64,000 nt of DNA from Novosphingobium sp. PP1Y (GCF_000253255.1 NC_015580.1:3547001-3611000), one strand, 5' to 3'; shown: positions 8,208 to 16,832, counted from the stretch's first letter. Numbers and translations: made by a program. The notes: a model not told the origin generated them from the letters alone.

Positions 8208-9338
8208 TCAGGCGTGATCGATGACGAGACCGTCGATCTCGTTGGCGAGGTCCTCGAAACGGTCGACCACGCGCTCGAGGCGCTTGAACATCTCCTGGCG
8301 GACGATGAAGTGCAGCGGGTCCTTGCCGGTGCTCTGCTTGAACAGGCGCTTCATGCCAGCGGCGTGGATCTCGTCGGCATGGCCTTCCATGCGCACGAGG
8401 CGCTCGGTCAGCTCGTGAAGGCGATGGCCGTTATCGGCAACCTTGCGCAGCAGCGGCATGGCCTCGGCGGTGAGACGCGCCGAATCGACGATGATCGCAG
8501 CCATGTCGCGCATTTCCGGCTCGAAGTCGGTAATGTCGTAAAGATCGCAGGCGCCGGCCACCTGCTGCATCTCGTCGATGGCATCGTCCATCGTCGTGAT
8601 CAGGCTGGTGATCGAGGAACGGTCGAACGGGGTCAGGAAGGTACGGCGCACCGCATGGAGCACTTCGCGGGTGATCTCGTCGGCGTCGTGCTCGCGCTCC
8701 TCGATCTCGCGGATGTGCTGGTTGCGGCCCGCGCCGCCCTGGGCAAGGCGCGCAAGAGCGTCGGCACCGGCGACCAGCGTGGCGGCCTGCTGCTCGAACA
8801 GCTCGAAGAAGTTCCCCTGCTGCGGAAGCAGCTTCTGGAACCAGGCAAACATGGCATTGACCCCTGTCTTGTCGGCAACCGTTTCGAACAGCCGGCTACC
8901 TTGGGTAGCGGCGCGAAACTCCCGGGCGCCGAAACTGCGGATGAGTGCGGCGAGGTCTTCCTCGTCCACGGCATTGGCGGCGTCTGTCAGCGAAAACCAG
9001 CGGCGATCGCGCTGGTGCTGCTCGTCCCAGGTCGGAAGCTCTTCCGTCACCGCGAAAGGAAAAACGTCGACGTCGGCCCAGACCGAGGCGCCCGAATTGC
9101 GGCGCTTGCGATAGCGATAGGACCCCAGCGGCGTCGGGCAGACCGCGCCGAGCACGCCGGCCTCTTCTTCTGCCTCGAGGGCAGCGGCGGCATGCGGCTG
9201 GAGGTTCTTCATGAGGTTGCCCTTGGGCATCACCCAGCGACGCGTCTCGCGCGAGGTGATCAACAGGATCTCGATCGGTGCATCCACCGCGGGTCCCTGT
9301 GTGCGATAAGGCAGAACGGCAATCTGGCGCAGCGGCAA
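8208..9338 (-). CDS. NUDIX hydrolase-DUF47 (PhoU-like Pit accessory) fusion
   Basis: A continuous 376-aa frame with two domains. Residues 1-140 are a NUDIX domain of the RWVMPKG type (34-40); its Nudix helix reads ALEAEEEAGV with the metal glutamates kept, but the first Glu and the Arg of the classic GX5EX7REUXEE box are not present. Residues 163-376 are a DUF47 domain opening MFAWFQKLLPQQGNFFELFE, helical throughout, related to PhoU and normally a stand-alone regulator of Pit. The start is TTG 9338, backed by a textbook ribosome site (aaggagga, about 5 nt away). An internal ATG at 8852 has a weaker site (agggg) and could give DUF47 alone. pit follows 18 bp downstream. Confidence 0.88.
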   Translation of the reverse strand: MPLRQIAVLPYRTQGPAVDAPIEILLITSRETRRWVMPKGNLMKNLQPHAAAALEAEEEAGVLGAVCPTPLGSYRYRKRRNSGASVWADVDVFPFAVTEELPTWDEQHQRDRRWFSLTDAANAVDEEDLAALIRSFGAREFRAATQGSRLFETVADKTGVNAMFAWFQKLLPQQGNFFELFEQQAATLVAGADALARLAQGGAGRNQHIREIEEREHDADEITREVLHAVRRTFLTPFDRSSITSLITTMDDAIDEMQQVAGACDLYDITDFEPEMRDMAAIIVDSARLTAEAMPLLRKVADNGHRLHELTERLVRMEGHADEIHAAGMKRLFKQSTGKDPLHFIVRQEMFKRLERVVDRFEDLANEIDGLVIDHA

Positions 9339-9536
9339 GACTATCCTCCTTCCTCAACACGCACTGGCGGGCCCACTAGGGGACTCTTGAGTGTCACGCA
9401 ATCGTCATATTCCGGGATTTCCCCGGAGTCGCCCTGCGGCACGGCGCGCCGGGCTGGCGGGACTATCGCACATGATAGACCGCCGAACCCGATAATTCGA
9501 TGAATGTCAGTAACGTAGTCCTCGCGAGGACCCGAT

Positions 9537-10178
9537 TCAGATCTCTGAGTCGGCCAGAACTGCCGCGCGCAATTCGGCGATGCCCATGCCCTTTTCGGAA
9601 GACGTGATATGCACTTCCGGGAAAGCGGCGGGATGCTTGCGCGCCTCGGCCACGGTCTCGGCATGGACCTTTTCCAGCTCTGTCGCCTTGATCTTGTCGG
9701 CCTTGGTCAGGACGATTCGGTAACCGACGGCAGCCTCGTCGAGCATCTTCATCATCTCGGCGTCGACGGCCTTCACGCCGTGGCGCGCATCGACGAGCAG
9801 CAACGTGCGCTTGAGCACCACCCTGCCGCGCAGGAAGTCGCGCACGAGGCGCCGCCACTTCTCGACCACGGCCGGGGGAGCCTTGGCGAAGCCGTAGCCC
9901 GGCATGTCGACGAGGCGGAACAGCAGCGGCTCGCCGACCTCGAAGAAGTTCAGCTCCTGCGTGCGCCCCGGCGTCACCGAGGTGCGCGCGATCGCCTTGC
10001 GCCCCGTCAGCGCGTTGAGCAGCGAGGACTTGCCGACATTGGAGCGGCCGCAGAAGGCGATCTCCGGCACGTCCGGGTCAGGCAGGAACTTGAGCGCGGG
10101 CGCACTCTTCAGGAACGTCACCGGTCCTGCAAAGAGCTTGCGCGCGCGCTCGGTCAGTTCTTCGAATTCCTCGCTCAC
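9537..10178 (-). CDS. engB: ribosome-biogenesis GTPase EngB (YsxC/YihA)
   Basis: TrmE-Era-EngA-YihA class GTPase, 213 aa, needed for large ribosomal subunit assembly and cell division in bacteria studied. Seen: P-loop GRSNVGKS (44-51), TPGRTQELNFF (G2), DMPGYGFAKAP (G3, 91 on), and TKADK (G4). The start is GTG 10178, 13 bp after yidC stops, so it is the last gene of the rpmH-rnpA-yidD-yidC-engB run, an order common in proteobacteria. Confidence 0.95.
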   Translation of the reverse strand: MSEEFEELTERARKLFAGPVTFLKSAPALKFLPDPDVPEIAFCGRSNVGKSSLLNALTGRKAIARTSVTPGRTQELNFFEVGEPLLFRLVDMPGYGFAKAPPAVVEKWRRLVRDFLRGRVVLKRTLLLVDARHGVKAVDAEMMKMLDEAAVGYRIVLTKADKIKATELEKVHAETVAEARKHPAAFPEVHITSSEKGMGIAELRAAVLADSEI

Positions 10179-10191
10179 GGGGTCAGTCCGA

Positions 10192-11952
10192 TCAGGCCTT
10201 TACGCGCTTCTTGTCGCCCGCGTCCTTCTCGGCCTGGGCCTTGAGCTGCGGATGACGACTGTAGAGGAACTTCTGCTGCGCGATGGTCAGAAGGTTGGAG
10301 GTGATCCAGTAGACCAGAAGGCCCGAGGCGAAGGGTGCCATGATGAACATCATGAACCACGGCATGATCATGAAGATCTGCTGCTGGGTCGGGTCCATCT
10401 GCGCCGGGTTCAGCTTGAACTGCAGGAACATGGTGATGCCCAGCAGAAGTGCGAGCACGCCGATGGCCAGGAAGCCGGGCGGGTCGAACGGCAGCAGGCC
10501 GAACAGGTTGAGGATGTGCAGCGGGTCAGGCGCGGAAAGATCCTTGATCCACAGCACGAAAGGCTGGTGGCGCATCTCGATGGCCAGGATCAGGGTCTTG
10601 TAGAGCGCGAAGAACACCGGGATCTGAAGGAACATGGGGAGGCAGCCCGCCAGCGGGTTCACGCCTTCCTCCTTGTACAGCTTCATCACTTCCTGCTGCT
10701 GCTTCTGCTTGTCGTCCTTGTAGCGCTCTTGCAGCGCCTTCATCTTCGGCTGGATCGCGCGCATCGCGGCCATCGAGGCGAACTGGCGCTGGGCGATGGG
10801 GAACATGATGCCGCGCACGATCAGCGTGAGCAGGATGATGGCGACACCGAAATTGCCGACGAGGCTGAACAGCTTCACCAGCAGCCAGAAGATCGGCTTT
10901 TCGAACCAGCGGAACCAGCCCCAGTCGATGGCAAGGCCGAAGTTGGTGATGCCCTGCTTTTCATAGGCGTCGAGCACGTTGTGCTCCTTGGCGCCCGCAA
11001 AGAGCTTGGTCGTGCGCGAAAGGCGCTGGCCGGGCTGCACGATGCTCTGGTCGTAGATCAGGTCGGCGCGGAACAGGTTGTTGCCGAGCGAACGGAACGT
11101 GCCTTCGGCTTTCGAGCCGACCGGAGCGAGGGTCGACATCCAGTAGACGTCGGTAAAGCCGATCCAGTCGGTGTTGCCGGCTTCCTTGACCGTGCCCTTG
11201 CCGGACACGTCGCTGTAATTGGTCGAGAAGCTGACCGAGCCGTCGAAAGCGCCGATAGGACCGGAGTGGACGTTCCAGGTGTCGAGGCTGGCGGTCTGGT
11301 CGGTGCGGTTGACGAGGCCGAAGGGCTGGACCGTGATCGGCGCCGAGCCCTTGTTGTCGACCGTCTGCTCGGCCGTGATCATGTAATTCTTGTCGATCGC
11401 GAAGCGGATCGAATAGGTCTGGCCGCTGCCGTCGTTCCAGCTCAGCGTGACCGGGCTGGACGGTGTAAGCCTTGCGCCCTTCTGCGCGGTCCACACGGTC
11501 TTGGCATTGGGCGTGGCGACGCCGCTGCCGACCCAGCCGAACTGGGCGAACTGCTGCGCGGGAGTGCCGGCGGGCGAGAAGATGCGGACCGGGCCCGAAT
11601 CCTTCTTCACCGTCTCACGGTGGCGATTGATGACAAGGTCGTCGACGATTGCGCCGGTAAGGTTGATCGAGCCCGAAAGACCCGGTGCCTCGATCGGCAG
11701 GCGACCGCCTTCGGCCAGTGCCGACTTCAGGTCCTGCTTTTCGAGCGCGACGTCGGCCGCGTCACGCAGACCACCCTCGCGAGTCGGCTTGATCGAGCTG
11801 GACGGGCTGGATGCCTGTTCGGCGCCGCCAGCCTGCTCGACCTTCGTCGGCGTCTTGGCCTGCGGGTAGAAATAGCCGACTCCGGCTTCCCACCCGAAGA
11901 GGACAAGCGCGGTCAGGAGGACCGCGAGGATGATATTACGCTGATTTTCCAC
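10192..11952 (-). CDS. yidC: membrane protein insertase YidC
   Basis: Inserts and folds inner-membrane proteins, alone or with SecYEG; 586 aa. An N-terminal helix (about residues 6-25) is followed by a long periplasmic beta domain to about 350, then the conserved five-helix core with the hydrophilic-groove arginine region and the cytoplasmic coiled hairpin (PKMKALQERYKDDKQKQQQ), and a basic tail that can touch ribosomes. The start is GTG 11952 with an AGGAAA site. It sits between yidD (65 bp) and engB (13 bp). Confidence 0.96.
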   Translation of the reverse strand: MENQRNIILAVLLTALVLFGWEAGVGYFYPQAKTPTKVEQAGGAEQASSPSSSIKPTREGGLRDAADVALEKQDLKSALAEGGRLPIEAPGLSGSINLTGAIVDDLVINRHRETVKKDSGPVRIFSPAGTPAQQFAQFGWVGSGVATPNAKTVWTAQKGARLTPSSPVTLSWNDGSGQTYSIRFAIDKNYMITAEQTVDNKGSAPITVQPFGLVNRTDQTASLDTWNVHSGPIGAFDGSVSFSTNYSDVSGKGTVKEAGNTDWIGFTDVYWMSTLAPVGSKAEGTFRSLGNNLFRADLIYDQSIVQPGQRLSRTTKLFAGAKEHNVLDAYEKQGITNFGLAIDWGWFRWFEKPIFWLLVKLFSLVGNFGVAIILLTLIVRGIMFPIAQRQFASMAAMRAIQPKMKALQERYKDDKQKQQQEVMKLYKEEGVNPLAGCLPMFLQIPVFFALYKTLILAIEMRHQPFVLWIKDLSAPDPLHILNLFGLLPFDPPGFLAIGVLALLLGITMFLQFKLNPAQMDPTQQQIFMIMPWFMMFIMAPFASGLLVYWITSNLLTIAQQKFLYSRHPQLKAQAEKDAGDKKRVKA

Positions 11953-12017
11953 GAAGACGTTTTCCTGTCGAGTTCCCGCCAGTGGCGACGCGAGACGCGC
12001 CGCCTGTATTGCATCGT

Positions 12018-12263
12018 TCAGTCCGGGACGGGGTCATAGCCGTGCCCACCCCACGGTTGGCAGCGCAATAGACGCTTGAACGCGAGCCAGCCACCCTTAA
12101 TCGCACCATGTTTTTTCACCGCCTCGATCGCATATTGCGAACAGGACGGCGAGTAGCGGCAGGTTGGCGGCATGATCCGCGAAGGCCCCCACTGCCAGGC
12201 CCGGGCCACGGCAATGAGAATGAAGCCTGGAACCGCTGCGATAAAGGCCAGCGCCCTCTTCAT
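12018..12263 (-). CDS. yidD: membrane protein insertion efficiency factor YidD
   Basis: Small 81-aa membrane-associated protein thought to help YidC/Sec insertion. An N-terminal amphipathic/hydrophobic helix is followed by the family's cysteine core PTCRYSPSCSQYAIEA and the end CQPWGGHGYDPVP. Its start overlaps the rnpA stop by four bases (ATGA), so the two are translationally coupled. Confidence 0.95.
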   Translation of the reverse strand: MKRALAFIAAVPGFILIAVARAWQWGPSRIMPPTCRYSPSCSQYAIEAVKKHGAIKGGWLAFKRLLRCQPWGGHGYDPVPD

Positions 12264-12694
12264 GTCGTCCCTGCGCCCCCCGGCCTCGCGGCGCTCCTGT
12301 TGCCACCTCGACCTTTGCCGCCACCCTTGCGCCCCCTCGCACCGCGAGGCGGATCGCCCTTGCCCTCGCGCGCACGGCCGAGAGCGGCTACGAGTTCCTC
12401 GCGCAAGCGCGCGAATTCGCGCTCCACACCGTTATCGCGCCCGATCAGGACATGGTCGGTATCGGCAAGGCCATGCTCAGGCAGCAGCTCGCGCAGCAGC
12501 GCACGAAAGCGGCGCTTCATGCGGTTGCGCACCACCGCGTTGCCGATTTTCTTGGTAACGGTGATGCCCGCGCGCTGCCCCTTGCCGCCATTGGCATTGG
12601 CCAGCAGCACGAAACCCGGCCGCGCCACCCTGATACCGCGATTGGCGGCCAGGAAGTCCGCTCGGCGGGACATCGTGGTGTAGGCGGCGCTCAT
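12260..12694 (-). CDS. rnpA: ribonuclease P protein component
   Basis: Protein subunit of RNase P, which trims tRNA 5' leaders with the catalytic RNA. The 144-aa product carries the signature KKIGNAVVRNRMKRRFRA (RNR motif). After about residue 115 comes a Gly/Arg/Lys-rich low-complexity tail (DPPRGARGRKGGGKGRGG) not found in the roughly 120-aa enterobacterial protein; similar tails occur in alphaproteobacteria. The start may be ATG 12694 or ATG 12673 (MSRRADF). Two hairpins separate it from rpmH. Confidence 0.93.
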   Translation of the reverse strand: MSAAYTTMSRRADFLAANRGIRVARPGFVLLANANGGKGQRAGITVTKKIGNAVVRNRMKRRFRALLRELLPEHGLADTDHVLIGRDNGVEREFARLREELVAALGRAREGKGDPPRGARGRKGGGKGRGGNRSAARPGGAGTT

Positions 12695-12790
12695 GACAGG
12701 GGTCTATCGCAATCCGGGGCGCTGCGGAACCGCGTCAGGCGATTCGCGAATCCCTTCCGGTTCCAAACGGCGCCAGCTCCAAACGGCATC

Positions 12791-12873
12791 GGCCCGCGCC
12801 CCCGCCCGGTTCCCCGTCTAGCGGGAAGCCGGATGGAGGCGCGGGCCGGTGCGAGTCCAGCCGTGAGGCTGGA
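12791..12873 (-). terminator. two tandem hairpins between rpmH and rnpA
   Basis: A first small hairpin (TCCAGCC-gtga-GGCTGGA, 12856-12873) starts 6 nt after the rpmH stop on the minus strand. A larger one follows with a perfect 10-bp outer stem (GGCCCGCGCC at 12791-12800 pairing with 12838-12847) and an imperfect inner stem. Neither has a run of U. They may act as a partial terminator or RNA-processing site that sets the much higher L34 than RnpA output; that role is inferred. Confidence 0.5.
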
Positions 12874-12878
12874 TCAGG

Positions 12879-13013
12879 TCAGGCCGAGAGCTTCTTGCGG
12901 CCGCGGGCGCGGCGAGCGCGAAGCACCTTGCGGCCGCCAACGGTCGCCATGCGGGCGCGGAAGCCGTGACGGCGGGCGCGGACAAGGCGGCTGGGCTGGA
13001 AAGTGCGCTTCAT
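12879..13013 (-). CDS. rpmH: 50S ribosomal protein L34
   Basis: A 44-aa basic ribosomal protein read directly from the minus strand. It begins MKRTFQPSRLVRARRHGFR, continues with RMATVGGRKVLRARRARG and ends RKKLSA. Length and sequence are canonical for L34. The ribosome site GAGGA lies 6 nt before ATG 13013. It leads the rnpA-yidD-yidC-engB cluster; its promoter should lie within about 150 bp upstream (13014-13160). Confidence 0.97.
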   Translation of the reverse strand: MKRTFQPSRLVRARRHGFRARMATVGGRKVLRARRARGRKKLSA

Positions 13014-13361
13014 GTCAGTCCTCGAAATTCAACAAACGGCCCCGGGAGGCCCGAACAAAATCCGATCGCCCATGCAGACGACCGCTAAACAGAAGCGCGC
13101 CGTTACTGGAGGCCCGGAACAGAGTCAAGGCAAAGGCGGCGGCAGAGGTATCGAATTCGTCGCCCGTACCTGCCCGATATACCCGGCGCACATGGCAGTC
13201 CCGGCTTTGCATGACAATACTGGCCCAAGCATGATAAGTTATTAACTAACGGTTAGTCGGCACGGCGACCAGCTGCTCCATTCGGTCCGGGGGGACAAGA
13301 ATTGAAAAAGTATCTTGCTCTCGCTTCCCGCGACCCCTGAACTGTGGGTGAAACAGTACCG
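13014..13361. other. 348-bp gap between rpmH and a small divergent gene
   Basis: No convincing open frame. It must hold the rpmH promoter (minus) and that of the 80-aa gene at 13362 (plus). An AT-rich patch with a perfect palindrome is at 13245-13257. A TTGAAA (13302-13307) could be a -35 box for the plus-strand gene, but no clear -10 was found. Confidence 0.5.
13245..13257. promoter_or_regulatory. perfect palindrome ACTAAC-g-GTTAGT
   Basis: A 13-bp dyad with 6-bp arms in the AT-richer centre of the gap, about 105 bp before the small gene at 13362. Its size and symmetry fit a repressor half-site pair such as those bound by TetR-type regulators. No regulator gene is adjacent, so the assignment is only a suggestion. 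Confidence 0.35.
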
Positions 13362-13604
13362 ATGCAACAGAAAGAAGACATTGGCGTATTGGTGGGCTGG
13401 TCTTCTCAGGACCTGGGCACCAACATCGTCGTCGACCTCCAGACGTTTGAGAAGACGAGCTGGAAAGCTGGCGAAGAACCTGATCACACACGGATTTTCC
13501 TGACCAAGAGCCAGGCCGCCGTGCTGGCAAACTACCTGCTGAAAGCGTCCGGCTCGCTCACCCCGGCCAAGCGCAAGGGGTTCCTGCAATCGCTGTTTGA
13601 CTAA
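13362..13604 (+). CDS. small conserved-looking protein, function unknown
   Basis: An 80-aa soluble protein with no signal peptide or membrane segment. It has a strand-rich start (IGVLVGWSSQDLGTNIVVDLQTF) and a helical second half (TKSQAAVLANYLLKAS) ending in a basic KRKGFLQSLFD. Base composition and codon use match neighbouring genes, which supports coding. ATG 13362 is chosen over GTG 13344. I do not recognise a family. It converges with the ClpP-like gene, whose stop is 46 bp away. Confidence 0.65.
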   Translation: MQQKEDIGVLVGWSSQDLGTNIVVDLQTFEKTSWKAGEEPDHTRIFLTKSQAAVLANYLLKASGSLTPAKRKGFLQSLFD

Positions 13605-13650
13605 TCGCCGATTGGTCGAAGAGGCGCCGCATTCAGGAAGGTCGAACGGC

Positions 13651-14337
13651 TCAGGCTCCGCCCCTGTCCAGCGAAACCCAAAGCCCCATTTCGTTCGCGC
13701 CGAACCAGCGGGCCGATTCGAACGGGACCGAATTGGTCATGGCATAAAAGGCCTGAGCTTCGATCGGGCTCATGCCCATCTGCTCGTAATAGACGATGTA
13801 GCGGCGATTCTCCGGCGCATTGGCGGCATAGTCGTCCGGTTCCAGTCCAGTGTCGTCCATCCACGAATGGACCGCGAATTCCGCTCCGGCATCGGCATAG
13901 CGCCGCGCGCCTGCCAGAAACAGCTCGACGCCGCCCGATCTGACCGAGCCGCCCGCAGGAACATGAGTGGCAATTCCCTTGTCGCGGATCATCCGCCCCA
14001 GCCGCAGGTTGGCGAGGTCGTCTTCGGTGCCCGGGCATTCGATCATCTCGATCATGCCGATGCCCGGATAGTCCTTGAGCATGGCGGCGAACTGGGCGGG
14101 GCTGCGGGCATCGGTGACGTCGACCAGCGCGGCATGGCCATCGTCCAGCACGCGGAACGGGCCATAGGCGGCGATACCCTGCGGGATTGCGGCAACCTCG
14201 CCATGCAGTATGCGCTCGCCGCCGTCGCCGGCATGATCGGCATCCACATCGACGACCTCATAGGTGATCTCTTGTGCCGACAGGGGGGACAAGACAGTCA
14301 GAGCCACCAGGGCAAGGATCGCAGCGGTCGAGCGCAT
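13651..14337 (-). CDS. secreted ClpP/crotonase-fold-like protein (COG3904 type)
   Basis: A 228-aa protein with a signal peptide (residues 1-21, cut near LSAQE). The middle (LANLRLGRMIRDKGIATHVPAGG, then a Ser-containing helix, then LFLAGARRYADAGAEFAVHSW) follows the pattern of periplasmic ClpP-like proteins of COG3904, where the helix usually reads CxSAC. Here it reads SVRSGGVELF, with Ser134 in the nucleophile position and His157 as possible base; the usual cysteines are absent. A conserved-looking C-terminal block reads FYAMTNSVPFESARWF. Function unknown. ATG 14337 is chosen because it opens a clean signal peptide; the frame upstream runs into comM. Confidence 0.7.
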   Translation of the reverse strand: MRSTAAILALVALTVLSPLSAQEITYEVVDVDADHAGDGGERILHGEVAAIPQGIAAYGPFRVLDDGHAALVDVTDARSPAQFAAMLKDYPGIGMIEMIECPGTEDDLANLRLGRMIRDKGIATHVPAGGSVRSGGVELFLAGARRYADAGAEFAVHSWMDDTGLEPDDYAANAPENRRYIVYYEQMGMSPIEAQAFYAMTNSVPFESARWFGANEMGLWVSLDRGGA

Positions 14338-14489
14338 GCCCGCGAAAATGCGGCTCCGCCACTTACCCAAGCCCTGCGCGATTCGGTTAAAAGCGTGTAA
14401 GGGATAAATTCCCTGGCTGCGCCCGCCCTCCGCTTCTGCAAGGATCGCATCGTCCAACACGCGGATTTGCAAGGAAAAAGGGTAAGGGA

Positions 14490-16010
14490 GTGGTCTCACT
14501 CGTCGCGACGGTCGCCTACCTCGGGCTGGAGGCGCGCGCTGTCGAAGTGCAGTGCCAGGTCGCTCCCGGGATGCCCGGCTTCCATCTCGTCGGCCTGCCC
14601 GACAAGGCAGTGGGCGAAAGCCGCCAGCGGGTGAACGCCGCGCTCACGTCGATGGGCCTCGCGCTTCCTCCCAAGCGGATCACGATCAACCTCTCCCCTG
14701 CGGACCTGCCCAAGGAAGGCTCGCACTACGACCTGCCGATAGCGCTTTCGCTGCTGGCGGCGATGGGCGTTGTCGATGCCGAACACCTGGCCGACTTCGT
14801 GGCCGTGGGCGAACTCGCGCTCGATGGCAGGGTAATCCCCTCACCCGGGGTGCTGCTCGCCGCGCTCCATGCCAGCGAGACGGAGAAAGGACTGATCTGT
14901 CCGGCCGCGCAAGGCAGCGAGGCCAGTTGGGTGAGCGGCGGCAGAGACGGCGTGCCGGTGCTGGCCGCGCCGGATCTCGTCAGCCTGCTCAATCACCTCA
15001 AGGGCACGCAGGTCCTGCGCCCACCCGAACCGGGCCGCGCCGACCCGGTGCCCAGCGGGCCGGACCTCAGGCAGGTGAAGGGCCAGGAAACCGCCAAGCG
15101 GGCCCTCGAAATCGCGGCGGCCGGGTCGCACAACCTGCTGATGGCAGGTCCGCCGGGTGCGGGAAAGTCGCTGCTCGCCTCGTGCCTGCCCGGCATCCTG
15201 CCCGAGCTGACCGCGGCCGAGGCGCTGGAAGTCTCGATGGTCGCCTCGGTCGCCGGGACGCTTGAGGAGGGCCGCATTTCCCGTGCCCGGCCCTATCGCG
15301 CGCCGCACCACTCCGCCTCGATCGCGGCGCTGACCGGCGGGGGACTGAAGGTCAGGCCCGGAGAGATCTCCATGGCCCACCTTGGCGTGCTGTTCCTCGA
15401 CGAACTTCCGGAATTCCAGCGCGCCGTGCTCGATTCACTGCGCCAGCCGCTGGAAACCGGCGAAGTCACCGTCGCGCGGGCCAATGCCCATGTCACCTTT
15501 CCGGCGCGCGTCCAGCTTGTCGCCGCGATGAACCCGTGCCGCTGCGGCCACCTGGGCGATCCGGCGCTGGCCTGCTCACGCGCACCGAGATGCGCTGCGG
15601 ATTATCAGAGCAAGGTTTCCGGCCCCCTGCTCGACCGCATCGACCTGCACGTCGACGTCGATCCGGTCCGCGCCGTCGACCTCGCCCTGCCACCACCTAT
15701 GGAAGGTTCGGCCGAAGTCGCCCGGCGCGTCGGCCGCGCACGGGCAATCCAGTCGCAGCGCCTTGAGGGTACGCCTGCGCGCACCAATGCGGAACTCGGC
15801 GGAGACCTGCTCGAGCAGCACGCGACACCCGACGAAGACGGGCGCAGGCTCCTGATGCAGGCGGCCGAGGCCATGCACCTGTCCGCCCGCGGCTATACCC
15901 GCGTCCTGCGCGTGGCGCGAACGATCGCCGACCTGGCCGGAGCGAAGCAGATCGGCCGGATTCACCTGGCGGAAGCCCTCAGCTATCGCCGGCAGCCGCC
16001 GCGCGCCTGA
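14490..16010 (+). CDS. comM: YifB/ComM-family Mg-chelatase-like AAA+ ATPase
   Basis: 506-aa AAA+ protein. The N-terminal Lon-like domain has the family start VATVAYLGLEARAVEVQ and the motif HYDLPIALSLL. The ATPase core has Walker A GPPGAGKS (220-227), Walker B GVLFLDELPEF, the Mg-chelatase insert ANAHVTFPARVQLVAAMNPC and the cysteine cluster CRCG. ComM is a hexameric branch-migration helicase that aids recombination during natural transformation; this is known from other bacteria. The start is GTG 14490 behind a purine-rich ribosome site. Confidence 0.93.
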   Translation: MVSLVATVAYLGLEARAVEVQCQVAPGMPGFHLVGLPDKAVGESRQRVNAALTSMGLALPPKRITINLSPADLPKEGSHYDLPIALSLLAAMGVVDAEHLADFVAVGELALDGRVIPSPGVLLAALHASETEKGLICPAAQGSEASWVSGGRDGVPVLAAPDLVSLLNHLKGTQVLRPPEPGRADPVPSGPDLRQVKGQETAKRALEIAAAGSHNLLMAGPPGAGKSLLASCLPGILPELTAAEALEVSMVASVAGTLEEGRISRARPYRAPHHSASIAALTGGGLKVRPGEISMAHLGVLFLDELPEFQRAVLDSLRQPLETGEVTVARANAHVTFPARVQLVAAMNPCRCGHLGDPALACSRAPRCAADYQSKVSGPLLDRIDLHVDVDPVRAVDLALPPPMEGSAEVARRVGRARAIQSQRLEGTPARTNAELGGDLLEQHATPDEDGRRLLMQAAEAMHLSARGYTRVLRVARTIADLAGAKQIGRIHLAEALSYRRQPPRA

Positions 16011-16036
16011 AGTGCCCAGCGGCGCGCGCCTCGCTC

Positions 16037-16795
16037 TCAATCGGGAAGGTCGAGCTGGCGCAGAACTTCGGCGACGACCCTGGGATCGCTGGCGAAACCC
16101 AGGTGGGTGCAGCGCACCGATACGGCCCTGTCGCGCTCGTCGGCCCAGCCGCAGGCCGAACGGGGGTGGATCACCCCGTCGCGCGGGCTCCACAGGGCGA
16201 TTGTCGGCACCGGCGGCTTGATCGCGAAGTCGACCTCGATCGGCGGCTTGTCCACCGCATGGCCGGTGATGACCTGATAGGCCCGCCAGGCATTGTTGTT
16301 GCGCGGGTCGCCCGAGAAGGGCGTGCCCATGGTGATCACCTTGGCGACGTTTTCGGGCTGGCGCTGCGCGATTTCACGGGCGAACAGTCCGCCAAGGCTC
16401 CAGCCGACCAGCGCCACCGGATTGCGGTGCTGCCGGGCCAGCGCGCCGACGCGGCGCATGAGATAGGCGAAATTGTGCTGGTTGGGGCCGAAGTTGAAAC
16501 CCAGCCCCCATTCGTGAACCGAATGCCCGGCCTCGGCCAATGCATCGGCCATCGGCCTCATCCGGTTGGGATGCGCCCCGAAACCGGGCAGCAGCATGAC
16601 CACCTGCGGATGCTCGGATTTCTCCACCGCGACAGGCTTGGGCCGTCCACGTCGGAGCGAGGCCAGTTCGGCAAGGAAGAGGCGCAGCGAAGGCGCGCGC
16701 GCACCTTCCGGCCGGGGCTGGCGGGCCAGAGCCGCGCGGCGGGCAAGCGCCTCGCGCAATCCCGCCAGTCCGTTCTCGGCCCGCCCGTCACTCAT
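16037..16795 (-). CDS. alpha/beta hydrolase
   Basis: 252-aa alpha/beta-hydrolase-fold protein without a signal peptide. The nucleophile elbow is GWSLGG, the oxyanion segment is MLLPGFGAHP, an acid lies in SPRDGVIHP and the catalytic His probably in RCTHLGFASD. The shape suggests a lipase/esterase acting on a lipid or aromatic ester. Residues 1-55 are a charged helical extension before the fold begins. It converges with comM. Confidence 0.83.
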   Translation of the reverse strand: MSDGRAENGLAGLREALARRAALARQPRPEGARAPSLRLFLAELASLRRGRPKPVAVEKSEHPQVVMLLPGFGAHPNRMRPMADALAEAGHSVHEWGLGFNFGPNQHNFAYLMRRVGALARQHRNPVALVGWSLGGLFAREIAQRQPENVAKVITMGTPFSGDPRNNNAWRAYQVITGHAVDKPPIEVDFAIKPPVPTIALWSPRDGVIHPRSACGWADERDRAVSVRCTHLGFASDPRVVAEVLRQLDLPD

Positions 16796-16832
16796 GTAAT
16801 CCGCGTACTCCCTGCCTCGGTACCGCAGCGCC

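Noticed and set aside
7344..9503. 719-codon plus-strand frame across pit and the NUDIX-DUF47 gene
   Set aside because: Crosses two real genes and their junction, and has no recognisable protein pattern.
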